Source: Desulfobacterales bacterium
GTDB lineage: Bacteria > Desulfobacterota > Desulfobacteria > Desulfobacterales > SpSt-501
DNA: 44,812 nucleotides
NCBI GenBank assembly: GCA_030834695.1
Contig: JAUQXK010000081.1
Location: 1-44,812, forward strand
Direction of reading: 5' to 3'
Shown piece by piece: positions 25,280 to 33,907 of this stretch (its first letter is position 1; each line of letters begins with the position of its first letter). The position numbers and the translations under genes were made by a program. The notes beneath the pieces were generated by a model. The model made no database searches. It was not told where the DNA came from and was given only the letters and a program-made list of their open reading frames with translations.

Positions 25280-25301
25280 GATGCGCTCCGCCTCAAGTTT
25301 T

Positions 25302-25330
25302 TTGCATTTGAACCGATAGGGTTATAAACT
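25302..25330 (+). promoter_or_regulatory. Probable sigma-70 promoter of the TPR gene
   Basis: TTGCAT at 25302-25307 and TAAACT at 25325-25330 are 17 nt apart; a TATAAA shifted by 2 nt overlaps the -10. The expected start lies about 30 nt before the ATG, and AAAGGGAG provides the ribosome binding site. Confidence 0.5.
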
Positions 25331-25364
25331 ATTTTCAGATCAACTGCAAAAAGGGAGTTTAATC

Positions 25365-25844
25365 ATGAAACGCACGTCCGCTCTGAAGATCTGCTTCTTC
25401 GGCTGGCTGGCCCTGGGTGTCGCCGCCGTGGGACCATTGGTTGCTGCCACCGGCACCTCTTCACCCAAAACCTCCCAGGCTGCGGCGGCATCCGCCGAGT
25501 CCCGGGACCCCAACTATTGGTTTCAAAAAGGGGCCTTGTGCGCCACTTACGGCAACAATCAAGCAGCCGTCGGCTATTTCGGGAAGGCCATCGCCCTGGA
25601 TCCCGGCCACAGCGGGGCCTATTTCTCCCAGGGGGTTTCCTATGGGCAACTGGGGAATTACACCAGGGCCCTTGCCGCCATCAACCGGGCCATCGAAATG
25701 ATGCCTCAGAACGGGCTCTACTACTACGGACGCGCCCGAGTCTATCTTTTGTCCGGTGAAAAGGAAAACGCGATGGCGGATTTCCGCAAATCCGCCGACC
25801 TGGGCGACGAGGACGCGCGGATTTACCTGAAAAACATGAAGTGA
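25365..25844 (+). CDS. Periplasmic TPR-repeat protein
   Basis: 159 residues. A signal peptide (MKRTSALKICFFGWLALGVA) and a Ser/Ala linker lead to three tetratricopeptide repeats: NYWFQKGALCATYGNNQAAV, AYFSQGVSYGQLGNYTRAL and LYYYGRARVYLLSGEKENAM. Each has the W/Y-L-G-Y-A-F/A-P pattern. It is probably a protein-protein docking module in the periplasm; the partner is unknown. Strong ribosome binding site (AAAGGGAG). Convergent with the large ATP-grasp gene. Confidence 0.88.
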   Translation: MKRTSALKICFFGWLALGVAAVGPLVAATGTSSPKTSQAAAASAESRDPNYWFQKGALCATYGNNQAAVGYFGKAIALDPGHSGAYFSQGVSYGQLGNYTRALAAINRAIEMMPQNGLYYYGRARVYLLSGEKENAMADFRKSADLGDEDARIYLKNMK

Positions 25845-25872
25845 GGGCCCCGAACCGGCTTCTCTTAAAAAA

Positions 25873-28836
25873 TTATGGAATGATCACCCCTTCGGATTTC
25901 TTGCCGTCGATCTTGATCGTAAGCGGCCGGGGCAGCTTCACGTGTCGGATGTGGGGGGTGGAGGCCTCCGCTGGCTGAGCCTTCAGCCAGTTCCAATCGA
26001 CGAAATCTTTCCCGTTGCCCGACGCGGTCAGATAGCTGATGTCGAGTGATGTGATGTTGTGAAAGAAGTGGGACCCTTGGGAGGGGTCGGCTTTCAGTGC
26101 TTCGGTGGCGGTCTCGACCACGGCTCTCACGGCGGATATGTCCGTCCACTTCACCGGTATGCCCAGCCAGCGGTCTGCGGAGCCCCAGCGCCCGGGGCCA
26201 ATCAGCAAATAGCGGCGGTTGCCAGCGGCCAGGCGTTTGTTCAGCCGGCCGACCTCGGCGGCAATCTCGATCGTACGCGTTACGTCGAAGGCCTCGGGAT
26301 CGACAAAGATGATATCCTCTATGTCCTGAATCTGTCCGTTGCCTAACGCCATCGACGAGAAGCAGATGGCCCGCTCCCGATCCTCGTCGTTGAGTTCCAC
26401 GTTCAGCTTTTGACGGGCCACCGCCATCGGCCGAATCTGCAGCAGGTCGAAAACCGGTCGGACGCCGGCTGCCAGATTCACGGCGAACTCGATTTCCACC
26501 GGACAGCCCATGCCCCGGCGTCCGATTTCCAAGAGGTCCGTCAGGATCTCCGGAAGCGGAAATTCACGGTACTTCAGGATTCCGGCGAACGTCACTACCG
26601 GCAGGCCGCCGCTCTGCAGGCCGTCCCGGATGCGGTGTTCTTGGGGGTAATAGGTGCTGGAAAGGACACGCATTGCCGGGCAGTCGGGGTGGTCGTCGAC
26701 GGCCAGGCGCTCCAGGTTCGGGTCGTCTCCGGACGTGAGGTCCTCCTGGAAGTCCTTCATTCTCAAAGCATAAAAGAACCGCTGAGAATTCTTGAGGATG
26801 TCATCGACCGTCGAAAATTGGGGCATGAACTGGGGATAGCGCGGCGAGAACCGCAGAGAGGTCCCGCCCTCAACCACCATTTTTCCCAGGCCGAAAGCGA
26901 TGTGGGCGATGCCTTCTTCTGGCTTCTGGTGGGCGATCGGATAAAAATTGTAGGATTGAACCACTCCGGCCAAGGCCGGAAAATAATAACCTCGATAGGC
27001 TTCACCGGCCAGATGCTGGATGGCCACCGCCATCTTTTCCTCCTCGATGCGGTGGAAGGTGCTCTTGGCAAAGGACTTCGGGCTTTCGCAATACGTTGAG
27101 GCGTAGACCATCTTGACGGCCGTGATCAACCGCGCCAGGCGCCGGGCCCGGTTGGGATGATTGTTGGGCAGCATGTAGGTGCGGTAGATCCCGGCAAAAG
27201 GCTGAAACTGGGCATCCTCCAGCATGCTGGACGAGCGCACCGCCAGGGGGCAGGTGGTGTGTTCGATAACCAACTCCAGCTGGCGGGCCAGCCATTCCGG
27301 AAAACGCGCGTTCAGGAAGGCCGCGGCGATCTCTCCGTCCGTCAATTCAAGGGTGCCGAGTTCTCGGAGGCCGTTATCGGTGATGAAGGCATCGAACCCT
27401 TCGGTGCTGATGGCGATCGTCTTGGGAACCCGGACGTCGACGGCGGGGTATTTTCGTTGCAGCTCCGGATGCTCTTTAAGCAGCATCGCGGCAAAGGCGA
27501 GCCCGCGGGCTTTGCCGCCCAGAGAGCCGCGTCCGATTTTGACGAAATCCGCATCCGGATCGAAACGGTCGCGTGCCATCTCGGTGATGATGCCGCGCTG
27601 GATCCCCTTGCGGCGTTCATGAATGCAACGGACGAGGTAGCCTTTCAGCTCCTGCGTACTGGAGAAATCGCTGACCCGCACCGGCTTGAGTTTGGAGGCC
27701 AACATGACCTCCGAGCGCGCCATGAACCAGCTGGAGAAATGGTTGCGGCCGGCATGATAGTCCACGGAGGCATCCGGAATCGCCGGCAGAATCTTCTCCA
27801 TGGCTCTGAGATTGGACGCCCGGGCAATCTCCTGGCCGTTTGGAAGCCGGAAGACAAAGTCGCCGAATCCCAGGTACTGCATAAAGAAGTTGTGGATTTC
27901 AGTGCTGAGGGCCGGGGAGTTCTTGTTGACGAACACCGCGGGGATCCGCCCGGCTTTGGTGCGATTGGCCTCCTCCGAGCTGAGATTGAGCAGCGGCAGG
28001 TCCGGGTTTTCTGCGCGAATCATGGACAGCAGAGCGAAGCCGGCGTTTTCATCCATGACCCCATTGCGCGGAAAACGCACATCCGACAGGACCCCCAGCA
28101 GGTAGGATTGATAGCGTCGATACAGGTCCAACGCTTCCTCGAAGGTTTCCGCCACCAAAATTTTCGGCCGGGCGCGCATACGGAAGATGCGGTGTTCGTC
28201 GTTGACCGATTCTTCCATGGCGGCCTGAGTTTGCGTCACGATTTCCTTGTACAGAATCGGCAGCAACGAAGAATAGTGGACCGGGGAATCCTCGATTACG
28301 ATAATGACCCGCACCTTGGCCCGATCGGTGTCGAAGGCCACGTTCATCCGGTCCTCGAGGTTCTTGATGAGGGCGAGCAGCAGATCGATGTTGCCTTGCC
28401 AGACATAGATGCGGTCAATCGACTCGCGGTCGGCGGCCTTGTGGTCGAGCAAATGCTGGCCGGTCTTGTGAACCAGCAGAAACACGGGCAGATCCGGGAA
28501 GCTTTGGCGGATGGTCCGCCCCAGGACATAGGCATCGGTATCGTCCACCAGCGGCATGGTGATCACCAGGTCGAACTTTTTGCGGCGCAGGGCTTCGATC
28601 GCCTCCTGGGAGGTGGACGCCCAGGTGAGCATGGGCGGGCGGGAAAGGTTCAGGCCGCGGTACTCGTGGATGATCCGTTCCGCCAGCCGACCCTCCTCCT
28701 CCATGATGAAAGCTTCGTAGGGACTGCTGACGAGCAGGATGTCGGTGACCTTGCGCGCCATCAGTTCATGGAAAACCTTGAAAGACAGGTCGAAGTCGTC
28801 GCGGCCGGCCGTTATTGGCACCTTGTCCGTTTCCAT
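25873..28836 (-). CDS. PEP-synthase-like ATP-grasp protein with receiver-like N-terminal region
   Basis: 987 residues from the ATG at 28836, which has GGAGG 7 nt upstream. Residues 1-430 hold two receiver-like folds. The first (DILLVSSPYE, FDLVITMPLVD) seems to lack the phospho-Asp; the second (VIIVIEDSPVHYSSL, GVLSDVRFPR) keeps it. From about 430 follows the PPDK_N/PEP-synthase ATP-grasp domain: GRGSLGGKARGL, CPLAVRSSSMLED and FDLLQIRPM. The C-terminus (LLIGPGRWGSADRWLGIPV) is a family-specific extension. I find no swivelling phospho-His domain or PEP-binding barrel, so it cannot be a complete PEP synthase. It may be a regulated ATP-dependent phosphotransferase; function unknown. Confidence 0.85.
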   Translation of the reverse strand: METDKVPITAGRDDFDLSFKVFHELMARKVTDILLVSSPYEAFIMEEEGRLAERIIHEYRGLNLSRPPMLTWASTSQEAIEALRRKKFDLVITMPLVDDTDAYVLGRTIRQSFPDLPVFLLVHKTGQHLLDHKAADRESIDRIYVWQGNIDLLLALIKNLEDRMNVAFDTDRAKVRVIIVIEDSPVHYSSLLPILYKEIVTQTQAAMEESVNDEHRIFRMRARPKILVAETFEEALDLYRRYQSYLLGVLSDVRFPRNGVMDENAGFALLSMIRAENPDLPLLNLSSEEANRTKAGRIPAVFVNKNSPALSTEIHNFFMQYLGFGDFVFRLPNGQEIARASNLRAMEKILPAIPDASVDYHAGRNHFSSWFMARSEVMLASKLKPVRVSDFSSTQELKGYLVRCIHERRKGIQRGIITEMARDRFDPDADFVKIGRGSLGGKARGLAFAAMLLKEHPELQRKYPAVDVRVPKTIAISTEGFDAFITDNGLRELGTLELTDGEIAAAFLNARFPEWLARQLELVIEHTTCPLAVRSSSMLEDAQFQPFAGIYRTYMLPNNHPNRARRLARLITAVKMVYASTYCESPKSFAKSTFHRIEEEKMAVAIQHLAGEAYRGYYFPALAGVVQSYNFYPIAHQKPEEGIAHIAFGLGKMVVEGGTSLRFSPRYPQFMPQFSTVDDILKNSQRFFYALRMKDFQEDLTSGDDPNLERLAVDDHPDCPAMRVLSSTYYPQEHRIRDGLQSGGLPVVTFAGILKYREFPLPEILTDLLEIGRRGMGCPVEIEFAVNLAAGVRPVFDLLQIRPMAVARQKLNVELNDEDRERAICFSSMALGNGQIQDIEDIIFVDPEAFDVTRTIEIAAEVGRLNKRLAAGNRRYLLIGPGRWGSADRWLGIPVKWTDISAVRAVVETATEALKADPSQGSHFFHNITSLDISYLTASGNGKDFVDWNWLKAQPAEASTPHIRHVKLPRPLTIKIDGKKSEGVIIP

Positions 28837-28898
28837 TGCGGGCCTCCAAAAACGGGTAACTCCTCTGGGCGTATCTATAGGCGCACGCCGCTGGAATT

Positions 28899-29840
28899 TC
28901 AAGAAGCAGGCGCGGGCGTTTTCCGGACGTCGCCGCAAAGCCTTCCCTGCCAGGTGTTACGACGTTCCAGTGCGATCCGGATGGCGGCCAGCGTCGCACG
29001 CTTGTCCCGGCACCAATCCGGCGCGGTCAGTTCGTCGGGGTGCGGGTCGCCGGTCAGGCGTTGGATGACCACGCGCGCGGGCAGGCGTTCGAGAACATCC
29101 ACCACCAGATCCGCGTATTCCTCCCGTTCCAGACAGCGATAGTTTCCGGCTTTGAACTGAGCCTCCAGGCGCGTGCCGCTCACGACGTAAAGGCTGTGAA
29201 TCTTGACGCCGTCGACCCCCGCGGCCGCCAGAGTCGCGGCGGTGAACTGCATGTCGGCGCGCGTTTCCCCGGGCAGCCCCAAAATGATGTGGGCGCAGAC
29301 GGGCAGCCCGCGGGCGCGGGTAGCCGCCACCGCGTTCAGGAAGCAGGCCGAGTCATGCCCGCGGTTAATTCCGGCGAGGGTCGCATCGCGGGCGGATTGC
29401 AATCCGTACTCGATCCATACGAGATGCCGACGGGAATATTGCTGCAGCAGTGCCAGAACCGGCTCGGACACGCAGTCCGGCCGGGTCCCGATGGATAGGC
29501 CCACCACGCCATCCACAGCCAGGGCCTCATCGTAAAGGGACCTCAGGTGCGGTACAGGGGCGTGCGTGTTGGAGAACGCCTGGAAATAGGCAATAAACTT
29601 ATGAGCCCGGTAGCGCCGGGCCATGGCCGCTTTGCCGGCCTCCAACTGGCCGGTGATCGACAGCCCTCGGGTGTGGGCGCCGGTGCCCGAGCCACGCGAA
29701 TTGCAGTAGGTGCATCCGCCGGTGGCGATGGTGCCATCCCGGTTCGGGCAGCTAAGACCGGCGTCGACCGTGATCTTCTGGACGCGGCAGCCGAAGATGC
29801 CGCGCAGGTAGGAGTTTAGGTCAGTGATGCGCGTTTGCAT
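28899..29840 (-). CDS. TIGR01212 (YhcC-type) radical-SAM protein
   Basis: 313 residues. FGCRVQKITVDAGLSCPNRDG, followed by GGCTYCN, is the characteristic wide-spaced cysteine motif of TIGR01212. Further hallmarks are AYFQAFSNTHAP, VVGLSIGTRPDCV, WIEYGLQSA and ICAHIILGLPGE-like text (VCAHIILGLPGE). The family is conserved in anaerobes and enterics; its reaction is not established to my knowledge, though a link to RNA modification has been suggested from context. The gene ends 62 nt before the ATP-grasp gene and is divergent from mnmG. Confidence 0.92.
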   Translation of the reverse strand: MQTRITDLNSYLRGIFGCRVQKITVDAGLSCPNRDGTIATGGCTYCNSRGSGTGAHTRGLSITGQLEAGKAAMARRYRAHKFIAYFQAFSNTHAPVPHLRSLYDEALAVDGVVGLSIGTRPDCVSEPVLALLQQYSRRHLVWIEYGLQSARDATLAGINRGHDSACFLNAVAATRARGLPVCAHIILGLPGETRADMQFTAATLAAAGVDGVKIHSLYVVSGTRLEAQFKAGNYRCLEREEYADLVVDVLERLPARVVIQRLTGDPHPDELTAPDWCRDKRATLAAIRIALERRNTWQGRLCGDVRKTPAPAS

Positions 29841-29843
29841 AGC

Positions 29844-29872
29844 TTGACCCGCTAGGCCGGTACCGCTATAAT
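29844..29872 (+). promoter_or_regulatory. Strong sigma-70 promoter of mnmG
   Basis: TTGACC at 29844-29849 and a perfect TATAAT at 29867-29872, 17 nt apart. The inferred transcript has a leader of about 135 nt before the mnmG ATG, containing a 7-bp hairpin (ACCGAAG 29952-29958, CTTCGGT 29970-29976). Confidence 0.75.
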
Positions 29873-30015
29873 CGAACCGGTTTCATGCAGGCCGGCAGGA
29901 AGGCCTGGCGGTTTTGGTTTCGGCGATTTAACTTCCGCCTGAACAAACTCAACCGAAGCCTTTACCACACTTCGGTCTAACCTCGCAAACAACGCCATCA
30001 CGCACATACGGTCTC

Positions 30016-31887
30016 ATGTCCTCCTCTAACAGCACTTACGATATTATTGTGGTCGGTGCGGGCCACGCGGGCTGCGAAGCTGCGCTATCGGCCGCCCGGA
30101 TGGGGTGCCGCGTGCTGCTGACGGCCATCGATCTCGACAAGCTTGCCGCCATGCCCTGCAGCCCTTCGATCGGCGGCATGGCCAAAGGCCATTTGGTGAA
30201 GGAGATCGATGCGCTGGGCGGCGAAATGGCCAAGGTCGCCGATCAGACCGCCATCCAATACCGCACGCTCAACACCAAAAAGGGGCCGGCGGTGCAGGCT
30301 TCACGCAGCCAGAACGACAAGCAGCGCTACCACATGGTCATGAAGCGGGTCGTCGAGATGCAACCCGGATTGGACCTCAAGCAGGCTCTCATTGAGCGGC
30401 TGCATGTGGAAGGCGACCGGGTGGTGGGAGTGGAGGATCACACCGGATTCGGATATGCCGCCCGGGCGGTCGTGCTCGCGACGGGCACTTTTCTGGGGGG
30501 GCTGGTGCACATCGGCTTCCGGTCGATCCCGGCAGGGCGGGCCGGGGAGTTCGCTTCCTACAGCCTTCCGGCGCACCTGCGCGAGCTGGGATTCGATCTG
30601 GGGCGCCTGAAGACCGGTACCCCTCCGCGCCTCAAACGCACCAGCATCGATTTCACGCGCTTCACCGCTCAAGGGGGCGACGAACGTCCCGTGCCGTTTT
30701 CGTCGTTTTCAGGTGACCCCGTTCTGCCGCAGCTGCCGAGCTTCATCGGCTATACCGGGGAGCGGACTCACGCCATCGTGCGCCGCAACCTCTCGCGCTC
30801 GGCGTTATACGGCGGCGTTATTACCGGCATCTCGGCGCGCTACTGCCCGTCCTTCGAGGATAAGATCGTTAAGTTTCCGGAGAAGGATCGGCATCAGGTC
30901 ATTCTCGAACCGGAGGGCATCGACACCGAGGAGATCTATGCCAGCGGTCTAGGCAACAGTCTGCCGCTCGATGTGCAGATCGAAGTGGTGCGATCGGTGC
31001 CGGGGCTGGAGTGCGCCGAAATCATGCGGCCGGCCTATGCGATCGAGTATGACTACGTCAATCCGGTTCAGCTCCGCAACACCTTGGAAACCCAGCGCGT
31101 GCAGGGTCTTTATCTAGCGGGTCAGATCAACGGCACTTCGGGCTATGAGGAAGCGGCCGCCCAAGGGCTGTGGGCGGGCATCAACGCGGCCTGCCGGGTC
31201 CAGGGTCGGCCGGCGTTTGTCCTGGACCGGTCCCAGGCTTACATGGGCGTCATGATCGATGACCTGGTGACGCGGGGCACCCGCGAGCCCTACCGCATGT
31301 TTACTTCGCGCGCCGAGCACCGGCTGATCCTCCGTGAGGACAATGCCGACCTGCGCTTGATGGAACTCGGGCATGAGCTGGGGCTGATCGGTGCGGACGC
31401 CGCCGATGAGCTGCGCCGCCGCCGGGAGCGAATCGGTGCAGAGATCCGGCGGGTCCGGGCCACCGTGGTGCGTCCCACTCCGAAGGTGAACGCCTATTTG
31501 GAGGAGCAGGGGTCCAAACCGATTCAGCAGGGGGTTCACCTGGATCAGTTGGTGAAGCGGGCCGAGCTCGGTTATCACGCGGTGGAAAATCTGGCGCCGG
31601 CGCCCGAGCCGGTGACCGCTTCCGCCGCCCGGCAGGTTGCGATCGAGATTAAATACGAGGGCTACATCCAAAAACAGATCAAGGAAATCGAGAAATTCAA
31701 GCATCTGGAAAAAATCCGGATCCCGGACGATTTCGATTTTCGAACGGTCCACGGGCTTTCGAATGAGTTGAAAAACAAGTTGGCCGAAGTGCGGCCGACC
31801 TGTCTCGGACAATGCGCGCGCATCGACGGCATCACCCCCGCCGCGCTTTCGGTGCTGATGGTAGCGTTAAAGGCCCGGGGGCGGTGA
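30016..31887 (+). CDS. mnmG: tRNA uridine-5-carboxymethylaminomethyl modification enzyme MnmG (GidA)
   Basis: A 623-residue FAD protein of normal length. It starts with the dinucleotide fold [20 protein letters not shown], continues with [25 protein letters not shown] and [12 protein letters not shown], and has the C-terminal MnmE-interacting region ([39 protein letters not shown]). With MnmE it modifies the wobble uridine of several tRNAs. mnmE is not in the window. There is no strong ribosome binding site before the ATG. Although gidA often sits near the replication origin, no DnaA-box cluster is visible here. Confidence 0.97.
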   Translation: MSSSNSTYDIIVVGAGHAGCEAALSAARMGCRVLLTAIDLDKLAAMPCSPSIGGMAKGHLVKEIDALGGEMAKVADQTAIQYRTLNTKKGPAVQASRSQNDKQRYHMVMKRVVEMQPGLDLKQALIERLHVEGDRVVGVEDHTGFGYAARAVVLATGTFLGGLVHIGFRSIPAGRAGEFASYSLPAHLRELGFDLGRLKTGTPPRLKRTSIDFTRFTAQGGDERPVPFSSFSGDPVLPQLPSFIGYTGERTHAIVRRNLSRSALYGGVITGISARYCPSFEDKIVKFPEKDRHQVILEPEGIDTEEIYASGLGNSLPLDVQIEVVRSVPGLECAEIMRPAYAIEYDYVNPVQLRNTLETQRVQGLYLAGQINGTSGYEEAAAQGLWAGINAACRVQGRPAFVLDRSQAYMGVMIDDLVTRGTREPYRMFTSRAEHRLILREDNADLRLMELGHELGLIGADAADELRRRRERIGAEIRRVRATVVRPTPKVNAYLEEQGSKPIQQGVHLDQLVKRAELGYHAVENLAPAPEPVTASAARQVAIEIKYEGYIQKQIKEIEKFKHLEKIRIPDDFDFRTVHGLSNELKNKLAEVRPTCLGQCARIDGITPAALSVLMVALKARGR

Positions 31888-31920
31888 CGCCACAGCGCCG
31901 CCGAGGTTCAAATTCAATAC

Positions 31921-31940
31921 CCTGCCGATATGACGGCAGG
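31921..31940 (+). other. Hairpin downstream of mnmG
   Basis: A perfect 7-bp stem (CCTGCCG 31921-31927, CGGCAGG 31934-31940) with a 6-nt loop lies 34 nt after the mnmG stop. No T-run follows, so it is at most a weak terminator or a 3'-end processing signal. Confidence 0.4.
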
Positions 31941-31997
31941 ACCGATTCAGCTTGATGGGCACCGGGATGGCGATTTTCCTAAGGATGCTTTTGCCGC

Positions 31998-32026
31998 TTG
32001 ACAGCCACGGCTTCTTTTCTTACTTT
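31998..32026 (+). promoter_or_regulatory. Sigma-70 promoter of the DnaJ-like gene
   Basis: A perfect TTGACA at 31998-32003 and TACTTT at 32021-32026, 17 nt apart, about 42 nt before the ATG at 32068. A housekeeping-type promoter rather than a recognisable heat-shock one. Confidence 0.65.
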
Positions 32027-32067
32027 CAGCCACAATAATTTCGCTGCAATAACGGAGAATTAAGCTC

Positions 32068-32982
32068 ATGGCAGATGATTACTATAAGATTCTCGGCATA
32101 GCTCGTACCGCTACCGATGCGGAGATCAAGAAAGCCTACCGCAAGCTAGCCATGAAATACCATCCGGACCACGCCAAAGGAGACAAAGCGGCCGAAGAGA
32201 AGTTCAAGAAGATCAGCGAGGCCTATGCGGTTCTAAGCGACAAGCAGAAGCGCCAGGAGTACGATACCTTCGGTTCCGAGGGATTTCATCAACGGTTTTC
32301 AAAAGAAGATATTTTCCGAGGGTTCGATATCAACGATATTTTGAAGGAGTTCGGCTTCGGCGGAGGTGATTTTTTCGGAAACCAGGGTGGCGGCGCCCGG
32401 TTCACCTTTGGCACCCAATCCCCGTTCGGCGGACGAGGCCGACCCCAGACCCAGCGCATGCCGGGGACCGACATCGTTTACGAACTGCCCTTGACGCTGG
32501 CCGAGGTCGCCTCCGGGACGACCAAGCAGATAACCATCCAGAACCAGGGCACGCCGGAGCGTATTACGGTCAAAATACCCAAAGGCATGACGACGGGAAA
32601 GAAGTTGCGGCTAGCGGGCAAAGGAAACCCGGGGGCATACGGCGGCCCGCGCGGCGACCTTTTCATTCAAGCGAAATTGCTCAACGATCCGGTATTCAGC
32701 GCAGAGGATCATGATTTAGTCACCTACAAGGAGATCAAGCTTACGGATGCCATGCTCGGAGCTACGATTCCAGTTCCGACACTGGATGAGAAACAATACC
32801 ACTTGAAAATTCCGCCCGGGATCAAGAATGGCACCCGAATGCGCCTGGCCGGGCACGGCCTGCCTTCGATGAAGGGGGCCAAGCGGGGCGATCTTTATGT
32901 TAGCATCCACATTCAAATCCCCAAGCATTTGACGGACGAGCAGAAAGCCTTGGTTGAAAAGCTTGCCGAGACGGGGCTATAG
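32068..32982 (+). CDS. DnaJ/CbpA-type co-chaperone without zinc finger
   Basis: 304 residues. The J-domain (1-70) has the essential HPD in KYHPDHAKGD. A Gly/Phe-rich linker with FGGGDFFGNQGG follows, then directly the DnaJ C-terminal domains (RITVKIPKGMTTGKKLRLAGKG and YHLKIPPGIKNGTRMRLAGHG). The cysteine-rich zinc domain of DnaJ is absent, as in CbpA and eukaryotic class B J-proteins. It stimulates the DnaK ATPase and hands over substrates. No dnaK or grpE is nearby. GGAG lies upstream of the ATG. Confidence 0.95.
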   Translation: MADDYYKILGIARTATDAEIKKAYRKLAMKYHPDHAKGDKAAEEKFKKISEAYAVLSDKQKRQEYDTFGSEGFHQRFSKEDIFRGFDINDILKEFGFGGGDFFGNQGGGARFTFGTQSPFGGRGRPQTQRMPGTDIVYELPLTLAEVASGTTKQITIQNQGTPERITVKIPKGMTTGKKLRLAGKGNPGAYGGPRGDLFIQAKLLNDPVFSAEDHDLVTYKEIKLTDAMLGATIPVPTLDEKQYHLKIPPGIKNGTRMRLAGHGLPSMKGAKRGDLYVSIHIQIPKHLTDEQKALVEKLAETGL

Positions 32983-33284
32983 AGAGCGCGGATGGAGGGC
33001 TGCGCTTCACAAAGTCGATTCACTGTTGAGTCCTTCCGGTGGTATTGTGTGACCGATTGAAGTCGGAAAGCGAATTGTTCGTTTTTTTAACAGGTACCGA
33101 ACGACCTCGACTCTGGTTTTTTTCATATAACATATCATATTTTTTGATAAAATTATCTCCGTCCCGCCAGGTTCGCTGCACTCGCCAAATTTGACTTTGA
33201 ATGCATTTCGCGATAAAGTTTTCTATATAGTTGGCGATATTTAAGATTGTGGCAACCATGCACCAGATTTCTTTTTAAATTCGG
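32983..33284. other. AT-rich intergenic region before hpt, with a promoter-like pair
   Basis: About 300 nt, clearly richer in A/T than its surroundings, with no supportable gene. A promoter-like pair pointing at hpt is TTGACT at 33191-33196 and TAAAGT at 33214-33219, spacer 17 nt, about 65 nt before the ATG. The remaining part shows no hairpin or repeat I can support. Confidence 0.45.
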
Positions 33285-33806
33285 ATGATGCCTGAGCTGA
33301 TCCCGATTCTGTCCGCAGCTGAGCTCCGCCGGCTGGTGTTAGACCTGGCCCAGCGAATCGAGGCGGATTACCGAGGTCGGAATCTCGTTTTGATCGGGGT
33401 CCTGAAGGGGTCGTTCGTTTTTCTCTCGGACCTCATCCGTCAGCTCGGCATGCCCGTGAAGGTCGATTTTGTGCAGGCCTCCAGCTACGGCAATGGCACA
33501 GAATCTTCCGGACATATTCGGCTTTCAAAAGGTATCGGCCTTGATATCCGAGGCCAGGATGTCCTGGTGGTGGAGGACATCGTCGACACCGGCCTGACGG
33601 TTCGATGGATAATTGACTATCTGACGTCGTTGCAGCCGCGGAGCGTTACGGTTTGTGCGCTGATTAACAAACCGGCGCGACGGGAAGTGGATGTGCCGAT
33701 CGCCTATGCAGGCTATGTGGCTGGCAATGGCTTTTTGGTTGGGTACGGTTTGGATTACGCCGAACAGTACCGCCATTTGCCGGATGTTTGCCAGCTCAAC
33801 TTGTGA
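33285..33806 (+). CDS. hpt: Hypoxanthine phosphoribosyltransferase
   Basis: A 173-residue type I phosphoribosyltransferase. The PRPP-binding motif is VLVVEDIVDTGLT, preceded by GVLKGSFVFLSDLIR and the flexible-loop region FVQASSYGNGTESSG. The end VGYGLDYAEQYRHLPDV matches bacterial Hpt. It salvages hypoxanthine or guanine to IMP/GMP. Two adjacent ATGs (33285, 33288) are possible starts. It is followed at a distance of 101 nt by the MJ0042-domain gene with a GC-rich hairpin between them. Confidence 0.94.
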   Translation: MMPELIPILSAAELRRLVLDLAQRIEADYRGRNLVLIGVLKGSFVFLSDLIRQLGMPVKVDFVQASSYGNGTESSGHIRLSKGIGLDIRGQDVLVVEDIVDTGLTVRWIIDYLTSLQPRSVTVCALINKPARREVDVPIAYAGYVAGNGFLVGYGLDYAEQYRHLPDVCQLNL

Positions 33807-33827
33807 AGGGCAAGCCAACGGCGGTCA

Positions 33828-33849
33828 GCCGGCCGATCTTGCGGCCGGC
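33828..33849 (+). other. GC-rich hairpin downstream of hpt
   Basis: GCCGGCCG at 33828-33835 pairs perfectly with CGGCCGGC at 33842-33849 across a 6-nt loop. No T-run follows, so it may attenuate or protect the hpt transcript rather than terminate it. Confidence 0.45.
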
Positions 33850-33907
33850 AATTTGAAGGCGGGTCTTTTCTTCCAGCCCAAAAAACCTTAACCGATGGGG
33901 TTCAGCC

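Noticed and set aside
27157-29142. 661-codon plus-strand frame opposite the PEP-synthase-like gene
   Set aside because: It is antisense to a gene with clear domains; its His/Gly/Asp-rich composition is that of a GC-rich shadow frame.
29841-30015. Possible replication origin next to mnmG (gidA)
   Set aside because: No DnaA-box-like words or AT-rich unwinding region were found, and no dnaA, dnaN, rsmG or parAB genes are nearby.
33020-33259. 79-codon minus-strand frame before hpt
   Set aside because: The start lacks a ribosome binding site, the sequence is AT-driven low-information, and it would cover the likely hpt promoter.
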